Below, piece after piece: positions 26,146 to 37,141 of a DNA stretch of 64,000 nucleotides. Each line of letters opens with the position of its first letter. Within the stretch, counting starts at the first letter, position 1. Position numbers and translations under genes: made by a program. Origin of the DNA: Azospira restricta. Its GTDB lineage: Bacteria; Pseudomonadota; Gammaproteobacteria; Burkholderiales; Rhodocyclaceae. The notes under the pieces are model-generated. The model was not told the origin of the DNA and ran no database searches. It saw nothing but the letters and a program-made list of their open reading frames with translations. Location of the stretch: positions 2,861,501 to 2,925,500 of the forward strand of contig NZ_CP064781.1 in the NCBI RefSeq assembly GCF_016858125.1, written 5' to 3'.

Positions 26146-29100
26146 CCGCGCCGCAGCGCGCGCACCCGTTCCAGCGCCGCCGGGTAGTCGTAGCTCTCGA
26201 TCGACTGCTCGAGCGGCGCGAAATCGATGCCCAGTGCCTGCCGCAGCTGCGGCGCGGCGGCGACGAAGACGCGGTTGATCGTCGCGTCGTCGCGCGCCAG
26301 CAGCGCCTCCAGTTCGGCGAGCAGCGCATCGAGCGCGGCCGATCCGCCGCCTGCCGGCGCCGCCGCCGGCAGGCCGGGCAAGGCCCTGCGCAGCCCCTCG
26401 ACCAGCGCCGTCAGCGCCAGCTCGAGCGCCGCCGCCAGGCGGTCGATCTCCGCCGCCGGCTGCCGCTCGCGCGCGGCGGCCTCGAGCGCCGCCGCCGCGG
26501 CCTCGACGCCGCCGGCACCGAGCGTCGCGGCGACCCCCTTCAGCGTATGCGCGAACTGGCGGACCGCATCGGCGTCCTGCGCGTCGACCAGCGTTCGCAG
26601 CTGTCGCGCGTCGTCGCCGTGCAGTTGCTCGAAGCGGCGCAGCAGGTCGACATAGCGGCCGACACGGCCGAGCACGGTGCGCAGGCCGGCCTGCGTCTCC
26701 AGCCCGGGAATCGCCGCCAGCCGCTGCAGCAGCGCGTCGTCGTCGCCGGCAGCGGCGTCGGCGCCGCTCTCCGGCAGCCGCGCCGGGGCGCCGGGCAGCC
26801 AGCGCAGCACGATCGCGAACAGCGCCTCGGGGTCGACCGGCTTGGCGATGAAGTCGTCCATGCCGGCCTCCAGGCAGCGCTGGCGGTCCTCGCCGAAGGC
26901 GTTGGCGGTCATCGCCAGGATCGGCGTCCGCCGGCCGCCGGGCAGCGCGCGGATGCGCCGCGTCGCCTCGATGCCGTCCATCACCGGCATCTGCATGTCC
27001 ATCAGGATCGCGTCGTAGGCGTGCGCAGCGGCCATCTCGAGCGCCTGCGCGCCGTTGTCGGCGAGGTCGACGGCGAGGCCGGCCTCGCGCAGCAGGTCGC
27101 GCGCGACCTCCTGGTTGATCGGGTTGTCCTCGGCAACCAGCACCCGCGCGCCGGCGCGCAGCCGTCCCTTCGGCGCCGGCACGGCGGCTTCCGGCGCCGG
27201 CGCGACCTCGTCGACGACGTCGTAGAGCAGGCGCGTCAGCAGGTCGTTGACCGACGACAGCGTCGCCGGCTTGCGCAGCAGGTGGGTGAAGCCGACGCCG
27301 GCCAGCGCCTCGCGCACGCCGGGCAGGTCGGGCACCACCGCCAGCAGTCGCGGCGCATGGCAGCGCAGCGGCAGCGACAGCAGCTCGCGCGTGACGTTGC
27401 GCTGCATCAGCTTGGCGGTCTGCCAGTCGAACAGCGCGACGTCGATCGGCTGCTGTTCGCCGTCGGCGGCGGCGATCGCCGTCAGCGCGGCGTCGATGCT
27501 GCCCGACTCGTCGACGCGCATGCCCAGCGTCTGCAGCATCTGGCGCATCACCGCGCGCGCCGCCGGGCTGCCGTCGACGAGCAGCGCACGGCGGCCCTGC
27601 AGCAGCGCGGTGACCCAGTGGTGCGCCGGCCGTTCGCTCTTGCCCAGGCGTGCGGTGAACCAGAACCGGCTGCCGACGCCCGGCTCGCTGTCGACGCCGA
27701 CCTCGCCGCCCATCAGACCGGCGAGCAGGCGGTTGATCGACAGGCCGAGGCCGGTGCCGCCGTAGCGACGGGTGATCGAGGTGTCGACCTGCTCGAAGGA
27801 GCGGAACAGGCGCGCGCGGTCCTCAACGGCGATGCCGATGCCGGTGTCCTCGACCTCGAAGCGCAGCAGGACGTCGTCTGCGCCCTCCTCGACCAGCCGT
27901 GCGCGCAGCGTGATCGTGCCGCTTTCGGTGAACTTGACGGCGTTGCCGGCGTAGTTGAGCAGCGCCTGGCGCAGGCGGGTGGCGTCGCCGAGCAGGTGCG
28001 GCGAACCGGCCAGCGCCGGCTCGATGTCGATCACCAGTTCCAGCCCGCGTACCTGCGCGCGCTCGGCGATCAGCGCGGCGACGTTCTCGAGTACCTGCGT
28101 CAGGTCGAACTCGGCGACCTCCAGCGTCAGCTTGCCGGCCTCGATCTTCGACAGGTCGAGGATGTCGTTGATCAGCGCCAGCAGGTGGTGGGTGGCCTCG
28201 ACGATCTTGTCCAGCCGGTCGCGCTGCTCGGGCTCGGTGATGTTGTGCTGCAGCAGGTGGGTGAGGCCGACGATGGCGTTCATCGGCGTGCGGATCTCGT
28301 GGCTCATGTTGGCGAGGAAGGCACTCTTCGCCTGGCTCGCCGCCTCCGCCAGCCGGCGCGCCTCCTCGAGCTCGACGGTGCGCTGCGCGACCAGTTCCTC
28401 GAGATGGTGGCGGTGCTGGTCGAGCTCGACGCCGATCCGCTTGCGTTCGGTGATGTCTTCCTTGACCGCGACGTAGTGCGTGATCGTGCCGTCCGGCTGG
28501 CGCAGCGGCGTGATCACCGCGAACTCGTAATATTCCTCGCCGCCCTTGCGCCGGTTGATCAGTTCGCCGCGCCAGGCGCGGCCGTGCGTCAGCGCGTCCC
28601 ACAGCGCGACGAAGCTCTCCCGCGGCGTCTTTCCGGAATTCAGCAGCCGCGGGTTGCGCCCGAGCACCTCGTCGCGGCCGTAGCCGGTGACGTGGACGAA
28701 GGCGTCGTTCACGTATTCGATGCGAGCCTCGACGTCGGTGATGACGATGCTGTTCGGGCTCTGCTCGATCGCCAGCGACAGCTTGCGCAGCTCGCTTTCC
28801 GCCGCCTTGCGTTGCGAGATGTCGCGCACCATCGCCAGGATCCGCGGCTGACGGCCGATATGCGCGAAGCGCAGGCTGACCTCGGCCCAGAACAGCCGGC
28901 CGTCGCTGGCGCGCGCCAGCCATTCGAAGGTGTGCGCCCCGTCGCGGCGGGCGGCATCGACCATCGCCCCGATCCCGGCCGGCGTGAAGGGCGGCGCGCC
29001 GGCGCCGAGCGCCTCGATCGAGAGGTGCTGCGCCTGCTCGCGCGAATAACCGTAGATCTCGCACATGCGGCGGTTCACGTCGAGGATCTGCCCGCTGTCG

Positions 29101-30248
29101 GCATCGTGGATGATGATCGCGTCGCTGACGTTGTCGTAGATCTCGCGGAAGCGGGTCTCGCTTTCGCGCAGCGCGGCGAGCGAGCTTTCCGCCTGCCGTC
29201 GCGCGGCGAGCGCGTCCTCCATCAGGTTCAGCGCCGCCAACCGCGCCTGCTGTTGCCCGGCCAGCGCCGCCGCCTGCGCCGCAGTGCCGGCGGCGGCCTG
29301 CCGCGTCACTTCGTCGGCGGCAGCCTCCGCCGCCTGCCGGGCATTGCGCATTTCCGCGTAGAGCTTGAGGTTGTCGAGCCCGACCGCCATCGCCTTGGCC
29401 ACCGCCTGCTGCAGCTCCAGCTCCTCGTCGCTCGCCCGGTGCCGCGTCGCCCAGTAGCAGCCGATCGCGCCGACCGGCTGCTCACGCCCGATCGGCACCA
29501 TGCACAGGCTCTGCACGAAGGTCGGGCGGTAGGCCGCGTGCGGGATCCGCGGATCGGCGTAGATGTCCTCGATCACCACCGACTCGCCGTGCAGCATCGA
29601 CCAGCCGGAGATGCAATCCTCCAGTGGGAAGCGCTGTCCCTTCCACAGCGGGCCGATGGCGTCCTCGTCGACGTAGTGGCACTGGTCGCCGTCGCGCATC
29701 ACTAGCGTCGCGCCATCGGCGCCGGTCAGGTCGCGCAGCGCATGGCGGATGATCGCCATCAGGCCGCCGAGGTCGCGCACGCCGGCGACGTCCTCGACGA
29801 TGCCGGCCAGTCGCCGCAGCCGCTCGGCGTTGCGTAGCACCTGCTCGCGGCTCCGGCGCAACTCGTCGAGTGCCGCCTCGACCTGCCGCCGGCGCTCCCG
29901 CTCCTGCCGGCGCGCACGGTGCAGCGCGCCGCTGAAGACGCTGACCAGGATGCCGTAGGCGATCAGGACCAACCACAGGAAAAGGTCGTGGCCGGCGGCA
30001 ATGGCGAACTGGCCGACCGGCGGAATCAGGAAGAATACGGTCAGCAGCGCGCTCAGCGCGGTCGCCAGCAGTCCCGGGCCGAGGCCGCCGAGCAGCGCGG
30101 CGCCGATGATCGGCAGCGTGAACAGCAGCAGCAGCGGCCGGTCGCCGAAGGCTATCGGCAGTTGCTGGCGCAAGAGCAGCGTCAGCACCGGCAGCACCAG
30201 CGCCAGTACGTAGGCGCCGATCCGCCAGCGACGCTCGGCCGCGTTCAT
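26142..30248 (-). CDS. Hybrid sensor histidine kinase (DUF4118-GAF-PAS-PAS-HisKA-HATPase-REC-REC-HPt)
   Basis: A 1368-residue inner-membrane kinase. Residues 1-115 form a KdpD-like (DUF4118) four-helix membrane module; then come GAF (about 165-300), a coiled coil, two PAS domains (about 370-615), HisKA with [18 protein letters not shown], HATPase with NAVKF and ATP-lid glycines, a receiver with [10 protein letters not shown], a canonical receiver with [13 protein letters not shown], and an HPt with [13 protein letters not shown]. All phosphorelay residues are present. About 70 unassigned residues follow the HPt. The start overlaps the stop of the upstream PAS-sensor gene (ATGA), so the two are coupled. 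The downstream response regulator is not identified; the receiver-bearing c-di-GMP protein of the same operon is a candidate. Confidence 0.93.
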   Translation of the reverse strand: MNAAERRWRIGAYVLALVLPVLTLLLRQQLPIAFGDRPLLLLFTLPIIGAALLGGLGPGLLATALSALLTVFFLIPPVGQFAIAAGHDLFLWLVLIAYGILVSVFSGALHRARRQERERRRQVEAALDELRRSREQVLRNAERLRRLAGIVEDVAGVRDLGGLMAIIRHALRDLTGADGATLVMRDGDQCHYVDEDAIGPLWKGQRFPLEDCISGWSMLHGESVVIEDIYADPRIPHAAYRPTFVQSLCMVPIGREQPVGAIGCYWATRHRASDEELELQQAVAKAMAVGLDNLKLYAEMRNARQAAEAAADEVTRQAAAGTAAQAAALAGQQQARLAALNLMEDALAARRQAESSLAALRESETRFREIYDNVSDAIIIHDADSGQILDVNRRMCEIYGYSREQAQHLSIEALGAGAPPFTPAGIGAMVDAARRDGAHTFEWLARASDGRLFWAEVSLRFAHIGRQPRILAMVRDISQRKAAESELRKLSLAIEQSPNSIVITDVEARIEYVNDAFVHVTGYGRDEVLGRNPRLLNSGKTPRESFVALWDALTHGRAWRGELINRRKGGEEYYEFAVITPLRQPDGTITHYVAVKEDITERKRIGVELDQHRHHLEELVAQRTVELEEARRLAEAASQAKSAFLANMSHEIRTPMNAIVGLTHLLQHNITEPEQRDRLDKIVEATHHLLALINDILDLSKIEAGKLTLEVAEFDLTQVLENVAALIAERAQVRGLELVIDIEPALAGSPHLLGDATRLRQALLNYAGNAVKFTESGTITLRARLVEEGADDVLLRFEVEDTGIGIAVEDRARLFRSFEQVDTSITRRYGGTGLGLSINRLLAGLMGGEVGVDSEPGVGSRFWFTARLGKSERPAHHWVTALLQGRRALLVDGSPAARAVMRQMLQTLGMRVDESGSIDAALTAIAAADGEQQPIDVALFDWQTAKLMQRNVTRELLSLPLRCHAPRLLAVVPDLPGVREALAGVGFTHLLRKPATLSSVNDLLTRLLYDVVDEVAPAPEAAVPAPKGRLRAGARVLVAEDNPINQEVARDLLREAGLAVDLADNGAQALEMAAAHAYDAILMDMQMPVMDGIEATRRIRALPGGRRTPILAMTANAFGEDRQRCLEAGMDDFIAKPVDPEALFAIVLRWLPGAPARLPESGADAAAGDDDALLQRLAAIPGLETQAGLRTVLGRVGRYVDLLRRFEQLHGDDARQLRTLVDAQDADAVRQFAHTLKGVAATLGAGGVEAAAAALEAAARERQPAAEIDRLAAALELALTALVEGLRRALPGLPAAAPAGGGSAALDALLAELEALLARDDATINRVFVAAAPQLRQALGIDFAPLEQSIESYDYPAALERVRALRRG

Positions 30249-32476
30249 TCGCCGTCCCCGCCGGTGTCGGCGAAAGCCGCAAGGTCATACGGCGGCGCAC
30301 GCCCGAGCTCGACCGAGAGGTCGTTGATCCGCCGCTTGAGCGCGATCATCTCCAGCTCGCGGCCGACCATCGCGCGGTTGAAGCGCTCCAGCTCGGCGTT
30401 GCGCGCCGTCAGTTCGTCGGCCTGGCGCTGCTGCGCCTCGGCCGCTGCCTTGCGGTCGGTGATGTCCTCGCCCGAGCTGAGGGTGCCGACGATGCGGCCG
30501 CGGTCGTCGGTGAGCAGCGCGTTGTGCCAGGCCAGCAGGCGCTCGCGGCCGTCGCGGCAGCGCACCGCGTTCTCGAAATACTCGTGCAGGTTCAGCTCGC
30601 CGGCCATGATCCGGCGAAACAGCGGAAACACCTGCTCCAGCCCCTGGGGCTGCACGAGGCACAGCTCGAACCAGTTGCGGCCGAGCAGCTCCGCCTCGGC
30701 GTAGCCGAGCAGATCGCAGCCGAAGCGGTTGATCATCGTCACCCGCCCGTCGGCGTCGAGCGCGACCATCAACACCTGCACGGTGTCGAGGTAGCGCTGG
30801 TGGAGGTCGCGCTCCTGGCGCAGCGCGCTCTCCGTCTCGGCCAGCCGCGTGATGTTGCGGGAGATGCCGAAGACGCCGACAACCTCGCCGTCGGCGTTGC
30901 GCAGCGGCCCCTTGGTGGCGAGGAAGACGGTCTTGCCGTCGACGGTATCGAGCGCTTCGTGGAAGGAACTCGCCGCAGCGCCGCCCATCGCCGTGCGGTC
31001 GTCGGCCATGATCTGCGCTGCCTGCGCCTCCGGAAAAAGCGCCGTATCGTCATGCCCGAGCACCTCGGCGGCGCGCTTCCCGGTCAGGCGTTCGGCCTCG
31101 CGGTTGAACAGCAGGTAGCGGCCGGCGGTGTCCTTGGCAAAGATCGCGTCGTTCGAGCCGTTGGCGATCGCTTCCAGCAGCTGCAGCGCCCGCAGTTTTT
31201 CCGCCTGTTCCTGGCGTTGCAACTGGGCATGCTGCAGCTCGCGCCGCTGGAAGAACAACAGGCCGAGGACCAGCGCGGCAAACCAGGTGAGCAGGCCGGA
31301 GAAGCCGATCCACAGGCTCTCCTTGCGCGCGGCGCCGAAGGCCTCGTCGCGGTCGACCTTGGCCACCAGCCACCAGGCGGTGCCGGCGACGCTGCGGGCG
31401 ACGCCGATCACCGGCACGTCGCGGTAATCGTGCCCGTCGAGCAGCGTCCCCGGCCGGTAATCGGGCGCCAGCGCCTGCACGCCGAGCACGCGCCGGTCGG
31501 TCAGCGGCTTGCGCGCGGTCAGCGCCTTTTCCTTCGCATGCTGCAGCTCGTTGAGGAAGACGATGCCGTCGCCGTCGCGGCGGAAGAGGATGACCTCGGC
31601 GCTGGCGCTCGGCGTCGGCCACGCCTGCAGCAGGGGAAACAGCGAGTTCTCGACGTCGACGCGGAGGACGAGGACCAGCCCCGGCGCCGGCAGCAACGGC
31701 GCGACCAGATCGAAATGGACATGGGCATGCCCTTGCTGCTCGACGCGGAACAGGTCGGTCGAGCGCACCTGTCCCGCCGCCAGCGCCTCGCGGACGGTCG
31801 CCTGCAAGCGCTGCTCGGTCTCGTGCAGCGGCGCGCCGACGTTGGCCAGGATCTCGCCCTGCGCATCGGCGACGGCGACACCGGCGTAACCCATCGCCGC
31901 GCGGTAGGCCTCCAGCCGTGCCAGCAGCTGCCGGCGCCCGCCGCCGTCGCCCTGCCGGCGCAACGCCGCCGCGCCGGCGCCGTCGAGCAGGGTGCTGCGC
32001 GCCGCCTCGGCATCGCGGTGGCGCTCGGCCAGCCAGTCCTCGACCTGCGCCGCCTTCAGCTCGGCCACCGAGCGCAGGAACTCGCCCTGGTGACTCCGGT
32101 GCTGCTGCCAGCTCTGCGCGATGCCGCCGCCGGCAAGCGCCAGGAACACCGCCGAAAACAGCGCGACGCTGACGATCAGCCCGCGCCGCGGCAACGTGTC
32201 CGTCGCCGTTGCGGCGGCAGCGCCGTCGTAGCGCTGCGCCAGGCGCAGCACGAGGAAGAACAGCAGCACCGAGGTGACCGCGACGAAGAGCAGGCCCTTG
32301 ATCGTTCCCGCCGCGCGCAGGCTGTCGACGTCGGCGAACAGCCAGCCCAGCGCGCGGTCGGAGAGCAGGATCCACAGCGCGGCGAAGAACGCGTAGAGCG
32401 CGACGATGCGCACGATCGCGCGCAGCACCTCCGGCGGCAGCGCGCGCGTGCGGGCGAGCGCCGGCGGCAGCTTCAC
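30245..32476 (-). CDS. Membrane PAS-domain sensor without an output domain
   Basis: A 743-residue inner-membrane protein. Three N-terminal helices (including [14 protein letters not shown] and [15 protein letters not shown]) precede a periplasmic sensor region (about 115-330) of probable Cache type. A further helix ([18 protein letters not shown]) leads to two cytoplasmic PAS domains (about 375-495 and 505-640), each with the boundary motif [10 protein letters not shown] or [13 protein letters not shown] short coil ends the chain; no kinase, GGDEF, EAL or HTH domain follows. The start is GTG at 32476, overlapping the previous stop as GTGA; the open frame upstream of that is antisense-free shadow. 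It probably signals by contact with one of its operon partners. Confidence 0.85.
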   Translation of the reverse strand: MKLPPALARTRALPPEVLRAIVRIVALYAFFAALWILLSDRALGWLFADVDSLRAAGTIKGLLFVAVTSVLLFFLVLRLAQRYDGAAAATATDTLPRRGLIVSVALFSAVFLALAGGGIAQSWQQHRSHQGEFLRSVAELKAAQVEDWLAERHRDAEAARSTLLDGAGAAALRRQGDGGGRRQLLARLEAYRAAMGYAGVAVADAQGEILANVGAPLHETEQRLQATVREALAAGQVRSTDLFRVEQQGHAHVHFDLVAPLLPAPGLVLVLRVDVENSLFPLLQAWPTPSASAEVILFRRDGDGIVFLNELQHAKEKALTARKPLTDRRVLGVQALAPDYRPGTLLDGHDYRDVPVIGVARSVAGTAWWLVAKVDRDEAFGAARKESLWIGFSGLLTWFAALVLGLLFFQRRELQHAQLQRQEQAEKLRALQLLEAIANGSNDAIFAKDTAGRYLLFNREAERLTGKRAAEVLGHDDTALFPEAQAAQIMADDRTAMGGAAASSFHEALDTVDGKTVFLATKGPLRNADGEVVGVFGISRNITRLAETESALRQERDLHQRYLDTVQVLMVALDADGRVTMINRFGCDLLGYAEAELLGRNWFELCLVQPQGLEQVFPLFRRIMAGELNLHEYFENAVRCRDGRERLLAWHNALLTDDRGRIVGTLSSGEDITDRKAAAEAQQRQADELTARNAELERFNRAMVGRELEMIALKRRINDLSVELGRAPPYDLAAFADTGGDGE

Positions 32477-35013
32477 GACGCCCTTCCCGAGCGGTGCGCG
32501 TGGCGGATCTCGTAGCGGCGGAAGGCGTCGCGCACGACCTCGACCAGTTCCATGTCGTCCCACGGCTTGGTCAGGAAGCGGAACAGCTCGCCGGAGTTCA
32601 CCGCCTGCGTCACCGCCTGCAGGTCGGTGAAGCCGGAGAGCATGATGCGCACGGTGTCCGGGTGCATGTCGCGGACGCGGCGGAGGAACTCGGCGCCGGG
32701 CATCTCGGGCATGCGCGCGTCGGAGATGACGACGCCGACTTCGTGCGTGGCGAGCAGTTCCAGCCCTTCGGCGCCGCTGCCGGCGGTGAGGACGGTGTAG
32801 CCCTGGCGCCTGAGCACGCGCTTCAGTGCCGCGATGATCGACGGCTCGTCGTCGACGAGGAGGATGCTGCGCCCCGGCGATTCGGCCGCGGCCGGCAGCG
32901 CCAGCCGCCGCCCGGCGGTCAGCAGCGCCTCGAAATCGGCGGCCGGCAGCGGCCGGCTGAACAGGAAGCCCTGCATCTCGTCGCAGTTGCCGGAGCACAG
33001 GAAGCCGAGCTGCGCCTCGCTCTCGACGCCCTCGGCGATCACCGCCAGCCCCAGGCTGTGCGCCAGCGAGATGATGGCGCGCGCGATCGCCGCGCTGTTG
33101 GGGTCCTGGGTCAGGTCGCGAACGAAGGACTGGTCGATTTTCAGGCGGTCGATGGCGAAGCGCTTGAGGTAGCCGAGCGACGAGTAGCCGGTGCCGAAGT
33201 CGTCGATCGACAGCGTCACGCCGAGTTTCTTCAAGCCCTCGGTGACGCGGAAGAAGGCCTCGGCGTCGGCCATCAGCATGCTCTCGGTCAGCTCGAGCTC
33301 GAGCGAGCGGGCGTCGAGCCCGGTGTCGGCGAGGACGGCGCGCGTCAGCGCGACGATGTCCTGCGCGATCACCTGCCGCACCGACAGGTTCACGGCGACG
33401 GTGATGGCCGGCAGCCCGGCCGCCTGCCAGGCGCGGTTCTGCGCGCAGGCCTGGCGCAGCACCCATTCGCCGAGGCGGACGATGAGCCCGCTCTCTTCGG
33501 CCAGCGGGATGAATTTCGCCGGCGGGATCAGCCCGTGCCGCGGATGCTGCCAGCGCACCAGCGCCTCGGCGCCGACGATCGCGCCGCTGATCAGGCTCAG
33601 CTGCGGCTGGAAGTGCAGGACCAGTTCGCCGTTGTCGATCGCGCGCCGCAGGTCGTTCTCGAGGTCGAGCCGCTCCAGCGTGCGCGCGTTCATCTCGACC
33701 GCGTAGAAATGGTAGCCGTTGCCGCCGGCGGCCTTGGCCCGGGCGAGCGCAGCGCCGGCGTTCTTCAGCAGCGCCTCGGGGTTGCCGCCGTCGCGCGGAT
33801 AAAGCGCGACGCCGATGCTGGCGGAAAGGAAGCAATCCCGTTCGCCGACGCGGTAGGGTTCGGCCAGCGCCTCGAGCAGCGGCTGCGCCAGCCGGCGGAC
33901 CTCGTCGGCGCCGCCGCTTTCCATCGCCAGCACGAACTCGTCGCCCTCGACGCGCGCCAGCGTGACGCCGGCGGGAACGCCGGCGAGCAGCCGCTGCGCC
34001 GCCGCGCGCAGCAGCGCGTCGCCGGTGGCGTGGCCAAGCGCGTCGTTGGCGCTCTTGAAGCGGTCGAGATTGAGCGCCAGCACCGCCAGCATGTTGCCCG
34101 ATTCGCGGCAGCGCTCGACCCCCTGCGCCAGACGGTCGCCGAGCAGGTTGCGGTTGGGCAGGCCGGTCAGCGCGTCGAAGTTCGACTTGCGCTCGATCTC
34201 GGCGATGTAGCGCTTGCGCTCGCCGATGTCGCGGAACGAGACCACCGCGCCGAGGATGGCGTCGGCCTCCAGCATCGGCTGGCAACTGAGTTCCACCGCC
34301 AACGTCTCGCCGTCGCGGCGCACGAAGCGCTCCTCGATGTCGCGCGCGGCGAGGCGGCCGGCGAGATAGTCGGGCAGCGCGCAGGCATCGCCGGCCGCGT
34401 GGCGGTGCACGAGGGCGTGCGCGTTGCGGCCGAGCAGTTCCTCCCGCGCATGGCCGAGCATCGCCGCGGCGGCCGGGTTGATGAAGACGATGTCGCCGGC
34501 GGTGTCGGTGCCGAAGATGCCCTCGCCCGCCGACATCAGGATCAGCTCGCGTTGCCGGTTGCGCTGCGCGACCTCGGCCTCGAGCCAGGCGTTCTCGTCG
34601 CGCAGCCGGTCGCGCGCGCGCTTCAGCTCGAGGTGCGTATGCACCCGCGCGAGCACGATCGCCGGGCGGATCGGCTTGGTGATGTAGTCCACGGCGCCGA
34701 GCTCGAGGCCGTGCCGCTCGTCCTCGCTGGCGCTGAGCGCGGTGATGAAGATCACCGGGATGTCGCGCGTCGCCGGGTCGGCCTTGAGGCGTTCGACCAC
34801 CGCGTAGCCGTCCATCTCCGGCATCATCACGTCGAGCAGGATCAGGTCCGGCCGCGGTTCGCTGGCGGCGACCGCCAGCGCCCGCGCACCGCTGTTGGCG
34901 GCACGGACGGTGTAGTGCGGCTGCAGCAGTTCGCTCAGGACGCCGAGGTTTTCCGGCGTGTCATCGACGACGAGCAGGGTGGCCCGGTCCGACGGTGGCG
35001 CTTTGTTCTTCAC
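32473..35013 (-). CDS. REC-PAS-GGDEF-EAL-REC c-di-GMP phosphodiesterase-type regulator
   Basis: An 846-residue soluble protein with five domains. The first receiver is at about 10-130 ([25 protein letters not shown]). A PAS domain follows at about 150-265. The GGDEF domain at about 275-435 has the altered site [12 protein letters not shown] and no RxxD inhibitory site, so cyclase activity is doubtful. The EAL domain at about 450-695 keeps EALVRW, NLSVRQV, ELTES and [10 protein letters not shown], so it should hydrolyse c-di-GMP. The second receiver at about 715-835 ([27 protein letters not shown]) is of the type paired with HD-GYP proteins. It heads the three-gene operon and overlaps the next gene as GTGA. 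Confidence 0.93.
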   Translation of the reverse strand: MKNKAPPSDRATLLVVDDTPENLGVLSELLQPHYTVRAANSGARALAVAASEPRPDLILLDVMMPEMDGYAVVERLKADPATRDIPVIFITALSASEDERHGLELGAVDYITKPIRPAIVLARVHTHLELKRARDRLRDENAWLEAEVAQRNRQRELILMSAGEGIFGTDTAGDIVFINPAAAAMLGHAREELLGRNAHALVHRHAAGDACALPDYLAGRLAARDIEERFVRRDGETLAVELSCQPMLEADAILGAVVSFRDIGERKRYIAEIERKSNFDALTGLPNRNLLGDRLAQGVERCRESGNMLAVLALNLDRFKSANDALGHATGDALLRAAAQRLLAGVPAGVTLARVEGDEFVLAMESGGADEVRRLAQPLLEALAEPYRVGERDCFLSASIGVALYPRDGGNPEALLKNAGAALARAKAAGGNGYHFYAVEMNARTLERLDLENDLRRAIDNGELVLHFQPQLSLISGAIVGAEALVRWQHPRHGLIPPAKFIPLAEESGLIVRLGEWVLRQACAQNRAWQAAGLPAITVAVNLSVRQVIAQDIVALTRAVLADTGLDARSLELELTESMLMADAEAFFRVTEGLKKLGVTLSIDDFGTGYSSLGYLKRFAIDRLKIDQSFVRDLTQDPNSAAIARAIISLAHSLGLAVIAEGVESEAQLGFLCSGNCDEMQGFLFSRPLPAADFEALLTAGRRLALPAAAESPGRSILLVDDEPSIIAALKRVLRRQGYTVLTAGSGAEGLELLATHEVGVVISDARMPEMPGAEFLRRVRDMHPDTVRIMLSGFTDLQAVTQAVNSGELFRFLTKPWDDMELVEVVRDAFRRYEIRHAHRSGRAS

Positions 35014-35090
35014 GGCTGGGTAGGCGTCCGCTATGGGTGATCCGACCCGGCCATCTTACACCGCTCCAACCCATGCGGATAATCCGCGGA

Positions 35091-35588
35091 CTACAGCAGC
35101 AGCGGCCGGTCCGGCAGTTCGTTCGGGTTGGCCGCCGCCGGCGGGAAGTGCGCCGCCAGCGCCGCGGTGATCTCGCCGATCGCGGCGAGCGCGCCGGCTT
35201 CGAAGCGCCCCGCGTGGAAGGCCGCCTGCACGCGGCCGCAGACCGCCTCCCAGAAGGCCTGGCCGACGCGCGCATCGATGCCGCGGTCGGCGACGATCTC
35301 GACCTTGCGGTCGAGCAGCTGGACGTAGATCAGCACGCCGCTGTTGGCCTCGGTGTCCCACACCCGCAGCTGCGCGAAGAGTTCGATCGCACGTTCGCGC
35401 GCACTGCGCCCGGCGAGCAGGTGCTGCGGCGGCAGCGCCGCCTCGACGACGAAGCGCAGCTCGCCGGTGTGCTGCCGCTCGGAGGCGGCGATCGCCGCCT
35501 CGAGCGCCGCCAGCGTCGCCGGCGGGAAGGCGCGCATCGCCCACCACTGGGGCACCAGCGCATGTCTGAGAAAACGTACGACGTCCAT
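35091..35588 (-). CDS. TPM domain protein, membrane-free paralogue
   Basis: A 165-residue protein with one TPM (YgcG-type) domain at about 20-150, seen in SERQHTGELRFVVEAALPPQ, DTEANSGVLIYVQLLDRKVE and ADRGIDARVG. There is no signal peptide or membrane segment, unlike the upstream paralogue. Its ATG at 35588 shares one base with the stop of that gene (TGATG), so the proteins are made together. TPM proteins occur beside lemA in many bacteria; some are linked to photosystem assembly in plants, but bacterial roles are unknown. Confidence 0.85.
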   Translation of the reverse strand: MDVVRFLRHALVPQWWAMRAFPPATLAALEAAIAASERQHTGELRFVVEAALPPQHLLAGRSARERAIELFAQLRVWDTEANSGVLIYVQLLDRKVEIVADRGIDARVGQAFWEAVCGRVQAAFHAGRFEAGALAAIGEITAALAAHFPPAAANPNELPDRPLLL

Positions 35589-36445
35589 CACCAGTCCCCC
35601 GAGGCACCGCCGCCGCCGAAACCGCCTCCGCCGCCGGAAAAGCCGCCGAATCCGCCACCGCCGGAGCCGCCCCACGAACCGCCGGAAAAGCCGCCGAAGC
35701 CGCGCCCGCCCGAGAGCAGCGCCAGCACGAAGACGACGACGCCGGCGATGACCGCGATCAGCAGCGACGAGGCGATCGCCATCACGATGAAGCCGGCGAG
35801 GCCGCCGACAGCCGCGGCGCCGAGGAAGCGGCCGAAGATCGCGCGCAGGATGCCGGCGACGACGGTGACCAGCACCAGGCCGACGACCAGGATGTCCTGG
35901 ATATCGAAGCCGTCGCCGCCCTGCCCCGTCGTGCCGCCGGCAGCGCCCTTCGCCGGCGGCAGCGGCTCGCCGCCGACGACCGCGAAGATGCGCTCGACGC
36001 CGGCGTCGATGCCCTCATAAAAGCGGCGCTCGCGGAACTGCGGGGTGATCGTCTCGGCGACGATGCGCTTGGCGGTGGCGTCGTTGAGCGCGCCTTCGAG
36101 CCCGTAGCCGACCTCGATGCGCAGCTTGCGGTCCTGCTTGGCAATGAGCAGCAGGGCGCCGTCGTCGACGCCCTGGCGGCCGAGCTTCCATTGTTCGGCG
36201 ACGCGGATCGCGTACTGCTCGATGGCTTCCGGCTGCGTCGTCGGCACCAGCAGCACGGCGATCTGCACGCCCTTCTCGCGCTCGAAGGCGGCGAGCTTGG
36301 TTTCCAGCTGGCTGCGCTGCTCGCTGCTGAGGGTCGCGGTGAGGTCGGTGACGCGCGCCGTCAGCGCCGGCACCGGCTGCAGGTCCTGCGCGCCGGCGAG
36401 CGCCGCCCAGCCGGCGAGCCACAGCGCAGCGAGGACGCGGCGCAT
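35588..36445 (-). CDS. TPM domain membrane protein (YgcG family)
   Basis: A 285-residue exported protein with a signal peptide (LAALWLAGWAALAGAQ), a TPM domain at about 25-160 (QIAVLLVPTTQPEAIEQYAI, DDGALLLIAKQDRKLRIEVG), and two to three membrane helices at about 185-250. A glycine/serine/tryptophan-rich tail ends in GGGASGDW. The tail and architecture are typical of YgcG proteins. It lies nine bases after lemA and is coupled to a second TPM gene. A periplasmic domain anchored in the inner membrane is expected; the function is unknown. Confidence 0.92.
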   Translation of the reverse strand: MRRVLAALWLAGWAALAGAQDLQPVPALTARVTDLTATLSSEQRSQLETKLAAFEREKGVQIAVLLVPTTQPEAIEQYAIRVAEQWKLGRQGVDDGALLLIAKQDRKLRIEVGYGLEGALNDATAKRIVAETITPQFRERRFYEGIDAGVERIFAVVGGEPLPPAKGAAGGTTGQGGDGFDIQDILVVGLVLVTVVAGILRAIFGRFLGAAAVGGLAGFIVMAIASSLLIAVIAGVVVFVLALLSGGRGFGGFSGGSWGGSGGGGFGGFSGGGGGFGGGGASGDW

Positions 36446-36454
36446 CGGAACGGC

Positions 36455-37045
36455 TTACTTGCCGAAGTCGACCTTCGGCGCCGCCGAGATCGCCTTCTCG
36501 TTGTCGACGGTGAAGTTCGGCTTCACTTCGTAGCCGAAGACCATCGCCGTCAGGTTGTTGGGGAAGGTGCGCACGGCGACGTTGTAGGTCTCGACCGCCT
36601 TGATGTAGCGGTTGCGGGCGACGGTGATGCGGTTCTCGGTGCCTTCGAGCTGCGCCTGCAGGTCGCGGAAGGCGGCGTCGGCCTTCAGGTTCGGGTAGTT
36701 CTCGGCGACCACCAGCAGGCGCGACAGCGCGCTGGAGAGGCCGGCCTGCGCCTGCTGGAACTGGGCGAAGGCCTGCGGGTTGTTGATCAGCTCGGGCGTC
36801 GCCTGGATGCCGCCGACGCGGGCACGTGCCTCGGTGACCTGCGTCAGCACCTCTTTTTCGTGGCTGGCGTAGCCCTTCACGGTGTTCACGAGGTTGGGCA
36901 CCAGGTCGGCGCGGCGCTGGTACTGGTTGAGCACTTCCGACCAGGCGGCCTTCACCTGTTCGTCGGTGGTCTGGAAGGTGTTGTAGCCGCAGCCGGACAG
37001 CAGCGCGGCGGCGAAGGCGAGGACGGCGAGCAGGCGGAAGCGCAT
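36455..37045 (-). CDS. lemA: LemA family lipoprotein
   Basis: A 196-residue LemA protein with a lipoprotein signal peptide (lipobox LLSGC, cysteine near 20) and the coiled-coil core (WSEVLNQYQRRADLVPNLVN and VKGYASHEKEVLTQVTEARA). It is probably held in a membrane by its lipid. It is the first gene of a three-gene operon with two TPM proteins, an arrangement found widely in bacteria. LemA's biochemical role is not established, but it is often induced with envelope-stress genes. Confidence 0.93.
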   Translation of the reverse strand: MRFRLLAVLAFAAALLSGCGYNTFQTTDEQVKAAWSEVLNQYQRRADLVPNLVNTVKGYASHEKEVLTQVTEARARVGGIQATPELINNPQAFAQFQQAQAGLSSALSRLLVVAENYPNLKADAAFRDLQAQLEGTENRITVARNRYIKAVETYNVAVRTFPNNLTAMVFGYEVKPNFTVDNEKAISAAPKVDFGK

Positions 37046-37141
37046 GGTCTGACTCCAGGAGAAAATGCCGGACGGATACGGTACCGCAAATGGTGCCGCC
37101 CGGGCGGAATTTCAAGGCGGCGCGATCGCCGCGGCGGCCGC

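Noticed and set aside
32477-34285. Upstream extension of the PAS-sensor frame
   Set aside because: It runs through the coding region of the EAL protein in another frame; the GTG at 32476 with its GTGA overlap is the sensible start.
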